This document shows positions 10,166 to 18,534 of a DNA stretch of 20,000 nt, one piece after another (position 1 is the stretch's first letter; every line of letters starts with the position of its first letter). A program made the position numbers and the translations under genes. Location: contig CAUYUJ010018069.1 of NCBI GenBank assembly GCA_963575745.1, forward strand, positions 107,222 to 127,221. Direction: 5' to 3'. The DNA is from Prorocentrum cordatum. Lineage: Eukaryota; Sar; Dinophyceae; Prorocentrales; Prorocentraceae. The notes under the pieces were generated by a model, which did not search any database, had not been told where the DNA came from, and worked only from the letters and a program-made list of their open reading frames with translations.

Positions 10166-10440
10166 GGGGCCGCTGGATTACATCAGGCCCTTCAGGGCCC
10201 TCCACGGGCCTTGGAACTGTCAGACAACAGCTCAGGAGAAAGAGCTGGTGCCGGGGCCAGGAGGTCCAGGACCCGTGGTTCTCAAGCGTGATGATCGAGA
10301 ATCGAGAGGAGGATCCAGGATCGAGAATGGCAGATCTAGGATCGAGGATCGGGAGGAGGATCAAGGGTTGAGGAGCGGGAGGAGCGAGAGGAGAGTCTCG
10401 ACGGGGGGGAATAAACGTGGGAGGATCGAGAACTGTTGAC
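10166..10440. other. Spacer with short GGATCGAG repeats
   Basis: Unique sequence to about 10285, including GGGCCC and CAGGCCC strings near 10183-10212. Bases about 10285-10375 then repeat GAGGATC/GATCGAG-type units irregularly. No gene seen. Confidence 0.55.
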
Positions 10441-10499
10441 GCTTCGCGAATCCCCACCAGCGGTCGCTGCTGCCTGCCGTCTGACCGCGGCCTCGCGCG

Positions 10500-10572
10500 C
10501 GCCCGCTCCCTAGTCGCGGCCGCAGCCCGACCGTGACCGCCCGCCGCTGGCGCTTCCGCCTGCGTCTTCAAT
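10500..10572 (+). repeat. Left copy of a flanking direct repeat
   Basis: The strings CCTAGTCGCG, GCCCGACC and CGCCCGCCGC followed by GGCGCTTCCGCCTGCG occur here in an order matched at about 18200-18285. Similarity is interrupted and judged by eye. It may mark the ends of one GC-rich unit. Confidence 0.4.
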
Positions 10573-10575
10573 AGT

Positions 10576-10630
10576 GTTATATATATATATTAGTTGATAT
10601 ATTTAATATTGTGTATATATATATATATAC

Positions 10631-10674
<44 letters not shown>

Positions 10675-10684
10675 AAAAAAAAAA
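10576..10684. repeat. (TA)n microsatellite with T4A10 end
   Basis: AT-only tract in a GC-rich setting: TA runs at 10576-10590 and 10614-10629, then a run of about 17 TA units at about 10637-10670, then four T and ten A. It sits exactly at the boundary between the simple-repeat half and the GC-rich half. Confidence 0.95.
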
Positions 10685-10689
10685 TCCCA

Positions 10690-11700
10690 CCGCGTCCGTA
10701 GCCCCCTCTCAAAAGCCCCTGGCTCAAATCAGAAACGTCGCCTGCGGCTTCGATTGCTTTTCTGCTGCCGAGGGCTGTCCCGAGTCGGGCGGCCGCCGGC
10801 AGTCAGCTTCTTTCCTCTCGCATGGTGGCGCGAAATTCCCCACGTGAGGCCCTCGCGCGTCCAAGGGTCTCTGTGTCGCAAGCCTCGCTTTGATGTCGCC
10901 GTCGGCGCGCGCGGCATGCTGGCGGCAGCTGCGGCGGGCGGCGGCCGCGCGCCGAGCTGGCACCGCCAGCGCGGCTGCCGTGGCCGCCGCGGCGCCGCCG
11001 CCTGGCCTGCCGCTGCACTTGGCTGCCGCCTGCGCCGCCCCCGCCGCGGCGGCCGGCTGCTCGGCCGGGGCCGCCGCGCGGCCTGCCGCCGCGGCCCCTG
11101 CTGACAGCGCGGTCACGCTGGGCCCGCCCGTGGGCCGCCGCCTAGGCCTGTGCCCCCTGCTGGCTGCCTGGCTGCGCGTCCCGCCGCGGGCCGCCCATCT
11201 GCTAGGCTTTGTGCCTCCGGCTGCTGCCGTCCCCCAGCGGCGCGCGGCCTCCCCGCCGCGGCGAACCCGCCGCCTCGGCCAATGCGGCGGCGGCCCGCCG
11301 CTGGCGCCCCTTCGCCTGGCTGCGCCGTCGGCTCCGCGGGCGCCGCGCCGCCTGTGCGCCGCGTGGCGCCGCCTGACGCGGCTGGCGCCGCAGGCGCCGC
11401 TGGCGCCGGGCGCGGCGCTGGCGCCGCCGGCCTGCCGTCGAGCCGCCTGGGCTCCGCGGCGCCGCCGGCCCGCGTACCCAAATCGAGGTGAGGACCGCGG
11501 GCTCGGCGGCCGGTGCCGCCGCCGCCGCCGCCCCTGCGGCCGCCAGCGCCGGGCGTCCGCACCGCCAGCCGCCGCCGCCGCGGCCCGATGTCGAGGCGTG
11601 CCGCCGCTGCTGCCGGCGGGCCACGCGGCCGCGCCGCGTCCGACGTGGCCGGCGCTGGCCGGACGCTTGCGAGCGCCCCGCTTCTGTCGCCGTCCGCGGC
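10690..11700. other. Very GC-rich region (GCC/GCG-rich), no clear gene
   Basis: About 1 kb of extremely GC-rich sequence built from irregular CTGCCGCCG and GGCGCCG strings, a low-grade cryptic repeat. Open frames of 100-350 codons exist on both strands and in several phases, as expected where stop codons are rare. They encode Ala/Arg/Pro-rich low-complexity chains. An AGGTGAG string at 11486-11492 resembles a 5' splice donor on the + strand, just before the long frame that leads to the 357-bp array. Confidence 0.5.
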
Positions 11701-14700
11701 ATGCGCCGCTGCTGCGCCAACTGGCTCCCGCAGCAACAGGCTCCCATCGGGCAGACGCACCAGCAGGGCGCCGCGGCAGCAACAGCAGCCGAAGGCCGCT
11801 GCAGCAGCACCAGCATCAGGGGACCAGGAACTCAGAATTTCGAGGCGGCGCCAGCCGTGGTGACCAGAGTTTCGAAGGCGGCTCCTGGACCTGAATTTCG
11901 AGGCGGCTCCAGCCGTAGCGACTATCCGGAGGATTCTTTCACTGGAAGTGCAGCCTTCAGCTGCCCCCTGGGTCGTTGCCGTGCAGCGCAGCCAGCATCT
12001 CAGGCAGATCCAGTCCCCAGCATGCCGATCAATCCCACATCGGATTCGCCGATTAATCCCGTGGTTCCTGGCGACAGTGCGAGTAACAATTCGGCCTGCA
12101 GCCGAGGAAGTAACGGGGTCCCAAGCAGATGCCTGGCAGTGCAGAGTGAAAGGGCGACCTTCAGTTGCAACCCTGGTAATCCTGGCAGTCATGACGGCGC
12201 GCTCCCCCCACGCGTGTTTGGCGCTCAGCCCCGGGCGATGGAGACTGCGGCGGCGAGGCGACGCCGACAAGGGCGTGCTGCGAATCAGCGCCGCCTGGAC
12301 GCTGCTGCCGCGGCCGGCGGCCGCCCCCCTGGGCTCGCCAGCGCGGCCAACGCGGTTGGCGCTGCCAACGCGTCGGAGGCGTCCTCTCCATTGGGCGCGT
12401 CCGCCGCCGTTTGCGCAGCCAACGCCGCTGGCGCCGCTGGCGATGGGTGCCCCGCCGCGGCCTCCGCCGCCAGCGCCATCTGGGGGGCCGACGTGGCTAC
12501 GGCGGCCCACGCGCGCGCGCCAGCCAGGTCCGCGGACGCCCTCGGGCGAGTTGGCGCCGTCCGTGTCCGGCGGCCCGCGCCCCGCGCCGCCTTCGCCGCC
12601 GACGCTGCTGACGCCCCAAGCGTCCGCGCAGTCGGCGCCAGTGCTGCGCCCGACGCAGCCGCCGCCGCCGCGTGCGCCTGCGCCGCTGCCGCCGCAAAGG
12701 CTGCGCAGGCCTCCCTCTGGGCGGCCGTCGCGGCCCTGGCCCAGGCTGCTGGGCGCGCGGCGGGCGCCGTCGCGAGCGCGCTCCCTGGGCGCAGAACCGA
12801 CCCGCTTGAAGACAATCGTAAATCTGAGGTTGACGAGTGCAGCAAATCTGGAGGTGGCGTTTCGCCTGGAGACAGTCGCCAACCAGCGGCCGTTAGCTGC
12901 ATCAGTCGCCAGGGAGAGTTACACACAGAGCACGCGGTGGTCAGCCGCAGCGGGTCGGTTCTTCCCTCTGTCAGAGACAGGCAGACAGGCGTTCCTACAG
13001 CTCCTCATTCCTATCAGCGTCCCAGGCGCAGAGTCTTGGTGGAGGCCGAATATGCCCCCGACAGCGCGCCCATTCCTAGTGGCAGTGTCACGGTGACAGG
13101 TGGTGGCTCCGCGGAGGGCGCGCCTGCGGTCGGAGACCGGCCTCCTCCCGACATCAGGTTCACGACGCCTTCCCGAGCGGTGGATGGAGGGTATCTCGAG
13201 CCTCCTCGCAGCATAGAGAGTCAGGAGTTCACATTGGAACGTGCGGCCTTCAGCTGCAGTTGTCCCCTGGGGGTGCTACGGACCGAACAGGTGGTCGTCA
13301 GCCACAGCGCGCCGGTGCTTTCCCCTCCAGGAAATGACCGAGCAGGAGTTCCTACAGCCCCTCGCTCCTATCAGCGTCCCGGGGGCAGTCCCGTTGTTGA
13401 GGCGGAAGATGCGGCCGAAATTCCGCCCCCCCCTGGCAACAGTATCGTGGCGACAGGTGGGGATGCCGCAGAGGGCGCACCTGCGCTCGGAGACCGGCCT
13501 CCTCCCGAAGGGAGGTCCCCGACGCCTCCCCGAGCGGATGATGGAGGATATCTCGAGCCTCCTCGCAGCATAGAGAGTCAGGAGTTCACACTGGAACGTG
13601 CGGCCTTCAGCTGCAGTAGTCCCCTGGGAGAGCTACAGACCGAACAGGTGGTCGTCGGCCACAGCGCGCTGGTGCCTTCCCGTCCAGGAGACAACCAAGC
13701 AGGCGTTCCTACAACCCCTCACTCCTATCAGCGTCCCGGGGGCGGTCTCGTTGTTGAGGCGGAAGATGCGGCCGAAATTGCGCCCCCCTCTGGCAGCGTA
13801 ATCGTGGCGACAGTCGGGGATGCCGCAGAGGGCGCGCCCGCGCTCGGAGACCGGCCTGCTCCCGAAAGGAGGTCCGCGACGCCTCCCCGAGCGGATGATG
13901 GAGGATATCTCGAGCCTCCTCGCAGCATAGAGAGTCAGGAGTTCACGCTGGAACGTGCGGCCTTCAGCTGCAGTAGTCCCCTGGGAGAGCTACAAACCGA
14001 ACAGGTGGTCGTCAGCCACAGCGCGCCGGTGCCTTCCCGCCCAGGAGAGAACCAAGCAGGCGTTCCCACAGCCCCTCACTCCTATCAGCGTCCCGGGGGC
14101 GGTCTCGTTGTTCAGGCTCAAGCGGTTGTGGCTCAAGCTGTTGTGGCGCGAGCTCAAGCCATCGCATTGCCAGTCGCCGGGGCTGTCGGCCACCACCTCA
14201 TATCCCATTTTTCCCCCCTGGCAACAGTATCGTGGCGACAGGTGGGAGTGCTGCCGAGGGAGCGCCCGCGGTCGGAGACCAGCCTCCTCCCGAGAAGAGG
14301 TCCACGACGCCTCCCCGAGCGGATGGTGGAGGATATCTCGAGCCTCCTCGCAACATCGAGGGTCAGGAGTTCACATTGGAACGTGCGGCCTTCAGCTGCA
14401 GTAGTCCCCTGGGAGTGCTGCGGCCCGAACAGGTGGTCGTCAGCCACAGCGCGCCGGTGCCTTCCCCTCCAAGAAATGACCGAGCAGGCGTTCCCACAAC
14501 CCCTCACTCCTATCAGCGTCCCGGGGGCGGTCTCGTTGTTGAGGCGGCAGATGCGGCCGAAATTGCGTGCCCCCATGGCAACGGCATCGTGGCGACAGTC
14601 GGGAATGCCGCAGAGGGCGCGCCTGCGCTCGGAGACCGGCCTGCTCCCGAGAGGAGGTCCACGACGCCTCCCCGAGCGGATGATGGAAGATATCTCGAGC

Positions 14701-14715
14701 CTCCTCGCAGCATAG
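11701..14715 (+). pseudogene. Ala/Pro-rich repeat protein, 5' part, frameshifted
   Basis: Open + strand frame leading into the 357-bp array. The frame is open from 11488 but starts there at GTG; the first in-frame ATG is 11701. Order from the ATG: a short Gln/Ala-rich segment; three short units sharing TTTCGA(A/G)GGCGGC (near 11835, 11868 and 11893); an Ala-rich low-complexity stretch (about 12240-12800); then tandem 119-residue repeats from about 12830, with motifs GGYLEPPRSIESQEF, AAFSCSSPLGELQTEQ and HSYQRPGGGLVVEAED. This is the only + frame open across unit borders in the array; the other phases hit a stop in each unit. An atypical insertion near 14105-14215 shifts the phase, so the last ~200 codons (to 14715) are read in the wrong frame relative to the repeat. 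No membrane segment or known domain seen. Substitutions between units are often non-synonymous, so constraint is unproven. It could be a decayed gene or an unannotated gene with introns. Confidence 0.4.
11835..11925 (+). repeat. Three short GAATTTCGAGGCGGC units
   Basis: GAATTTCGAGGCGGC occurs at 11835 and 11893, followed in both by a CCAGCCGT-type string. A weaker copy (GAGTTTCGAAGGCGGC) lies at about 11867. Spacings are about 32 and 26 bases. Confidence 0.75.
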
Positions 14716-15416
14716 AGGGTCAGGAGTTCACGCGGGAACGTGCGGACTTCAGCTGCAATAGTCCCCTGGGAGAGCCACAAACCGAACAGGTGGTCGTCAG
14801 CCACAGCGCGCCGGTGCCTTCCCGTCCAGGAGACAACCAAGCAGGCGTTCCTACAGCCCCTCAATCCTATCAGCGTCCCGGGGGCGGTCTCGTTCTTGAG
14901 GCGGAAGATGTGGCCGAAATCGCGTCCCCCCTGGCAACGGTATCGTGGCGACAGTCGGGAATGCCGTAGAGGGCGCGCGTGCGCTCGGAGACCGGCTTCC
15001 TCCCGAATGGAGGTCCACGACGCCTCCCCGAGCGGATGATGGAGGATATCTCGAGCTTCCTCGCAGCATAGAGAGTCAGGAGTTCACGCAGGAACGCGCG
15101 GCCTTCAGCTGCAGTAGTCCTCTGGGAGAGCTACAGGCCGAACAGGCGGTCGTCAGCCACGGCGCGCCGGTGCCATCCCCTCCAGGAGAGAACCAAGCAG
15201 GCGTTCCTACAACCCCTCATTCCTATCAGCGTCCCGGGGGCGGTCTCGTTGTTGAGGCGGAAGATGCGGCCGAAAATGCGTGCCCCCCTGGCAGCGGTAT
15301 CGTGGCGACAGTCGGGAATGCCGTAGAGGGCGCGCCTGCGCTCGGAGACCAGCCTCCTCCCGAGAGGAGGTCCACGACGTTTCTCCGAGCGGATGGTGGA
15401 GGATATCTCGAGCCTC
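12830..15416 (+). repeat. 357-bp tandem repeat array (119 codons per unit)
   Basis: The landmark GATATCTCGAGCC (GGTATC in the first copy) recurs at 13190, 13547, 13904, 14332, 14689, 15045 and 15402, giving spacings of 357, 357, 428, 357, 356 and 357. Internal units are closely similar. A divergent unit (about 12830-13186) precedes them. The 428 spacing reflects about 71 extra bases near 14105-14215, and the 356 spacing a one-base loss near 14925. The array ends abruptly inside a unit at 15415/15416. Confidence 0.97.
14216..14969 (+). pseudogene. Repeat-protein continuation, second phase
   Basis: After the insertion in the third regular unit, the repeat reading (GGYLEPPRNIEGQEF, AAFSCSSPLGVLRPEQ, HSYQRPGGGLVVEAAD) resumes in another + phase and runs through two units. 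It is lost near 14925, where one base is missing from a C-run (GCGTCCCCCCTGG here, GCGTGCCCCCATGG in the previous unit). The frame then reads a wrong-phase tail to a stop ending at 14969. It has no plausible start of its own; it is the interrupted continuation of the frame upstream. Introns could in principle bridge the breaks, but no convincing GT-AG pair fits the repeat. Confidence 0.45.
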
Positions 15417-15460
15417 ACACCTGTGGACCTGTTGGCAACGCCAGGAGCCAAGTAGGATAG
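14945..15460 (+). pseudogene. Repeat-protein continuation, third phase, truncated
   Basis: Third + phase carrying the repeat reading, from the one-base deletion near 14925 through one further unit to the array end at 15416 (GGGYLEP, then His-Thr in place of the expected Pro-Arg). Beyond 15416 the sequence no longer matches the unit, and the frame adds about a dozen unrelated codons before a stop ending at 15460. The loss of match falls at the proposed inversion junction, so this end is best read as a truncation and not a natural C-terminus. Confidence 0.45.
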
Positions 15461-15643
15461 ACCACGCCCGACCCCGTCGCGACCGTGCAGAACCTAGGCT
15501 GCATAAGGCTGCCCGCTGGAAGGCCAGGTCGCGGCCGCACCCGGGAGAAGCCAGAGTGAATTAGGGTGAAACAAGGGCGGTCGCGCCCGCGGCTTTCGTT
15601 GACGACCTTCCACTGTTTGTGGTCCTTCCTGGGTTCGCGGCGA

Positions 15644-16207
15644 TCAGCGTGGATTTGCCGCCTGGCGCCCCCTGCCCGCGCCGTCACTTCCACCCAGGTA
15701 CCGAAGCCGCAACTGCGTCCAGTCAACGCCGCGGTCCAGCGCGTCGCCCATGGCCCGCGCGTCGCAGTTGTGGCTGCGGAAGGAGGACAGGAAATTGACG
15801 CGCGTTTGCTGGTCGCGCCGCCGCGGGTCGAGCGCGCCTTTGCTGCCAGGCATGGCGTGCTGCTGGGCGAACGCGTGCCAGGCGCCTGTGAACCTCGCTC
15901 CCAGGGTGACCTGAAGCCGCTTTATCGTCTCGCCAGGTGCCCCCCCGGGGGGGTCCCAGTGGATGCCGCCGATCTTAGCTTTATATAGCTGCTGTCCCGT
16001 GTCTGGGTCTGAAGGTTCTGGACAGTGACGCGCGGCGGGGCCCGCTACCAGGGGCGGGGTGGTCAGCGGCTGGTCCTCGGCGCGGCGCCTGCTGCTGCGT
16101 CCACCGCCTGCCGTCTGCCGTCCACCAGACCCGCCAGCGCGGTCGGCGTCGCTACGGGCCAGGTTTCGGCCCAGGGGCGGCGGGGAGACTGACTGGAAGG
16201 TCGCCAG
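15644..16207 (-). pseudogene. In-frame C-terminal continuation after two stops
   Basis: Reading on past TAG (16217-16219) and TGA (16208-16210) in the same minus-strand phase gives 187 more open codons, to a TGA at 15644-15646. The first third is Gly/Ser/Arg/Pro-rich. The rest has balanced composition with Trp, Tyr and hydrophobic residues, including QLYKAKIGGIHWDPPGG, RLQVTLGARFTGAWHAFAQQ, RVNFLSSFRSHNCDARAM and DWTQLRLRYLGG. It looks like a folded domain, although I cannot name the family. CCTTCCAG just before the resumption is acceptor-like. GT sites upstream giving in-phase introns of 51 or 57 bases exist, so a very short intron is possible; otherwise the stops mark decay. An ATG-initiated piece within it runs from 15853. 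Confidence 0.4.
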
Positions 16208-16216
16208 TCACAGAGG

Positions 16217-17716
16217 CTAGGCAGGGCGTCCACCTGCTGCCACGAAGACGCGCTGGGGGAACGTTCCGGCCGCGCTGCCGTTGTTCCTCGGCGCTCGAGC
16301 TCGCGCCATTGCCAGGGAGGGAGGGGCCAGGGCAAGTAGTGTCAGCCAGGGGAGTGTGGCGGTGGGTGGTTGCCTGTTCCTGTTCTTGCCCATGCTCCCA
16401 TTCCTGTGCTGGCGCCACTTCCGCGCCCTCCCCGTGGGCGGCCGGCAGCTCCTGCTCATCGGGCTCTTCCGGCTCCTGCTCCGCATGCTGCTCGCGTTCG
16501 CTGCCTGCGACTGTTCCGACTGGTTGGGCCCGCCGCCGGAATCGTCTATGGCTTCGCGAGGCGCGGCGGCTACTGGGGCACGGAAGCCTGGCGGGGACAT
16601 GCGGGTTGGCGCGGGCCGCGCGGTTGGCCGCCAGGTAAAGGCCGTGTCGCCTCCAGCAGCTGGGGCGGGGAGGAACGCTGCGCTGTGGTAAGCGGGGGCA
16701 GGCCCCTCCCGTTGGCGCTCGCCTTCAGACCCGCGCCCGCCCTCGTCCACGAGCGTGCCCCCATCTGTCGCAGCGTGACTTTCGCCATGTGTGGGAGTGC
16801 TGCGGGTCGTACCTGGCCCAGGCACGTTGTCAGACACCGTTTCTTTCGCCGGGGCGGGAGTCGCCTTCCTCAGCGTGGCCCGGCCTTCGGGAGGGAGTGG
16901 CTGTGGTTCGCTGTCCGTTCGGGCGGATTCGCTGACAGGGGAACGAGGGCGAATGGGCGCGAAGGGACTTCTCTCGACAAGCTGGCGGATGGCCTCGATG
17001 TCCTGCCTCTGCAAGGCATGCTCGTGGTGCCCCAGCGAGGGGTCTTCGAGAGTGCCAGGGGCGGCGGCGGGCGGAGTCGCAGCGGGGCGTTGTTGGGTCT
17101 CGCCGCCAACCAGATGTATCGACAGCCCCAGGCTTTGCAAGTAATGGGTTCCGTATCGGCCGTCGGCCACGGGGATGGCCTCGGAGGCGCTGGCTGGAGG
17201 GTCTGTGCCGATCGCAAACACGCGCCCGTCTGTGGCCCGCGCGCACCTCCAGGAGTCAAGCGAAACCTCCAATCGTGAGCGCCCAGGGCCGCTGTCAATC
17301 GCACTTTCGCGGACTCCCACGACGCGAGAACTGTGGCAACTGACGGCCGCGTTTAGATTTACGACCTCCTGGCTGTCTGTTGCGCGCGGAATGTATCCGA
17401 TTTCCGCAGTGCCGTCCGCAGCATTCCGAACTGTCGTCGCGATGCTGTTGCCAGGGGAGTGCGCCAACTCGGGCGCATATTCGGCGTCCGCCAAGACTCT
17501 GCTCCCAGGGCGCTGGTAGGAGTGAGGGGGCGCAATTTCGGCCGCATCTTCCGCCTCAACAACGAGACCGCCCCGGGGGCGCCGATAGGAGTGATGGGGT
17601 TGTAGGAGCGCCTGCGTGATTGTCTCCTGGAGGGGAAGGCGCCGGCGCGCTGTGGCTGACGACCGCCTGTTCGGTCTGTAGCGCTCCCAGGGGACTACTG
17701 CAGCTGAAGGCCGCAC
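16217..17716 (-). pseudogene. 3' part of the repeat protein (minus strand)
   Basis: Open minus-strand frame of 499 codons beginning at a GTG inside a repeat unit, so the nominal start is not credible. The first ~40 codons are in the wrong phase. After the one-base insertion the repeat motifs appear (GGLVVEAEDAAEIAPP, HSYQRPGSRVLADAEYAPEL, then DSQEV and AAVSC). Next comes a segment of balanced composition with GRVFAIGTDPPAS and YGTHYLQSLGLSIHLVGG (about 17250-17100), a likely helix HEHALQRQDIEAIRQLVE (about 17000), then a Pro/Ala/Arg-rich low-complexity tail. It ends at TAG (16217-16219). No known family recognised. The balanced segment is the best candidate here for a folded domain. The gene is probably the continuation of the + strand repeat frame, separated from it by inversion. 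Confidence 0.45.
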
Positions 17717-17753
17717 GTTCCAGTGTGAACTCCTGACTCTCTATGCTGCGAGG
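17395..17753 (-). repeat. Inverted partial units of the 357-bp repeat
   Basis: Read on the - strand, this begins with the right part of a regular unit (AGCATAGAGAGTCAGGAG, TTCAGCTGCAGTAGTCCCCT, GCCACAGCGCGCC). It then fuses at a second CACTCCTACCAGCG landmark to part of a more divergent unit. An extra A in ACAACCCCATCACTCC, compared with ACAACCCCTCACTCC in the + array, shifts the frame. Confidence 0.9.
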
Positions 17754-18190
17754 TCACAGGTGGCGCACTTCGGATGACTGTTGGTCGTGCGTCGCATCCG
17801 CTGGCGCCGCCTTCATTGTCCTGGTGTCACCCGCCACTGGCTGCGCACGAGCACCCTGGGTACATCTTTGGCATTGGGTGTGGTCCATCCTGCTCGGTTG
17901 CTTTGCTATGTATTCACAGGTCTTGCTATGCTATGCGTGGACCACGGTGCACATGATTGCTCCTGGGGCGTAGGTTTACCTACCTTTGAGGGGTCACTAC
18001 TCGGTCTGTCGGTGTGCGACGCTTCAGCTGGCGCCTCTTCAGATTTCGCGCCATTTTGGCAGCGCGTGCCAGGTTTGGCTAATTTGGTGCTCCCTGGGTT
18101 TCCCTGGGCCTTGCAGCTTTGCCCTGGGTTCTGCTCTCCTTCGGATCAGCCTCGCCCTCGCCGCAGTTGCTGCTCGCTGTATCCGGCGCC
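17754..18190. other. Unique spacer right of the inverted segment
   Basis: Mixed-composition sequence with no repeat. Several short + strand frames overlap, but none starts convincingly or resembles a known protein. In the re-inverted arrangement this would lie just downstream of the repeat gene. Confidence 0.45.
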
Positions 18191-18305
18191 GCCGCGGCCG
18201 CCTAGTCGCGCGCGTTAGCCGTCGGTAATTGATTGCTGTCGCGGCCCGACCTATTTCGCCCGCCGCCGGCGCGTTCGCCTGCGGCTGTCTAAAAAATCCC
18301 CTCCA
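18190..18305 (+). repeat. Right copy of a flanking direct repeat
   Basis: It carries CCTAGTCGCG (18209), GCGGCCCGACC (18241), CGCCCGCCGC then CGGCGCGTTCGCCTGCGG (18257-18284), and TAAAAAATCCCC (18290-18301). These match in order the left copy at 10500-10572 plus the TAAAA...ATCCCA string after the (TA)n tract at 10674-10689. The alignment is by eye and gapped. Confidence 0.4.
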
Positions 18306-18450
18306 GCTTTTGCTGTCTCTCTCGACAGCCACTTTGGGTTGACTGGAACAGTCGCCCCCTGCGCACCACTCTGCTGGCGGCGATCTGTGTGCAGCCCGCG
18401 CTGCCCCTCCCTCGTCCTCGGCTCTGTGCGAGCTGCTTCCATGACATGTT

Positions 18451-18520
18451 TCATTGCGGCTGTTGGCTGCAACCCCCCCTCCAACCGGCGCACGTGTTCA
18501 TTGCGGCTGTTGGCTGCGCC
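18451..18520 (+). repeat. 47-bp tandem duplication
   Basis: TCATTGCGGCTGTTGGCTGC occurs at 18451 and again at 18498, each time followed by a C-rich run. Only the first part of the second copy is well conserved. Confidence 0.85.
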
Positions 18521-18534
18521 CCCCCATCCACCGC

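Larger units (their letters stand above)
15416..17753 (-). other. Probable inverted segment (3' part of the repeat gene)
   Basis: At 15415/15416 the + array stops after CTCGAGCCT. At 17753, read on the - strand, the sequence begins CCTCGCAGCATAGAGAGTCA, which is exactly what should follow in a regular unit. Joining the two restores the unit with no gap. The octamer CACCTGTG lies at 15418-15425 just inside the left junction, and its reverse complement CACAGGTG at 17755-17762 just outside the right one. Inversion is inferred; a misassembled join would look the same. Confidence 0.6.

Noticed and set aside
11113-12882. 589-codon minus-strand frame rich in Gly, Ala and Arg
   Set aside because: It lies opposite the GC-rich region and the + frame that carries the repeat protein. 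Stops are rare here by composition and no domain is visible.
13241-15069. Recurring 66- to 110-codon frames in each 357-bp unit on both strands
   Set aside because: Each is the same out-of-phase reading of the unit, beginning at the same GTG or ATG and ending at the same stop. They do not cross unit borders.
15418-17762. CACCTGTG/CACAGGTG as terminal inverted repeats of a DNA transposon
   Set aside because: The two octamers lie on different sides of the junctions (one inside, one outside the segment), there is no target-site duplication, and no transposase is recognisable.
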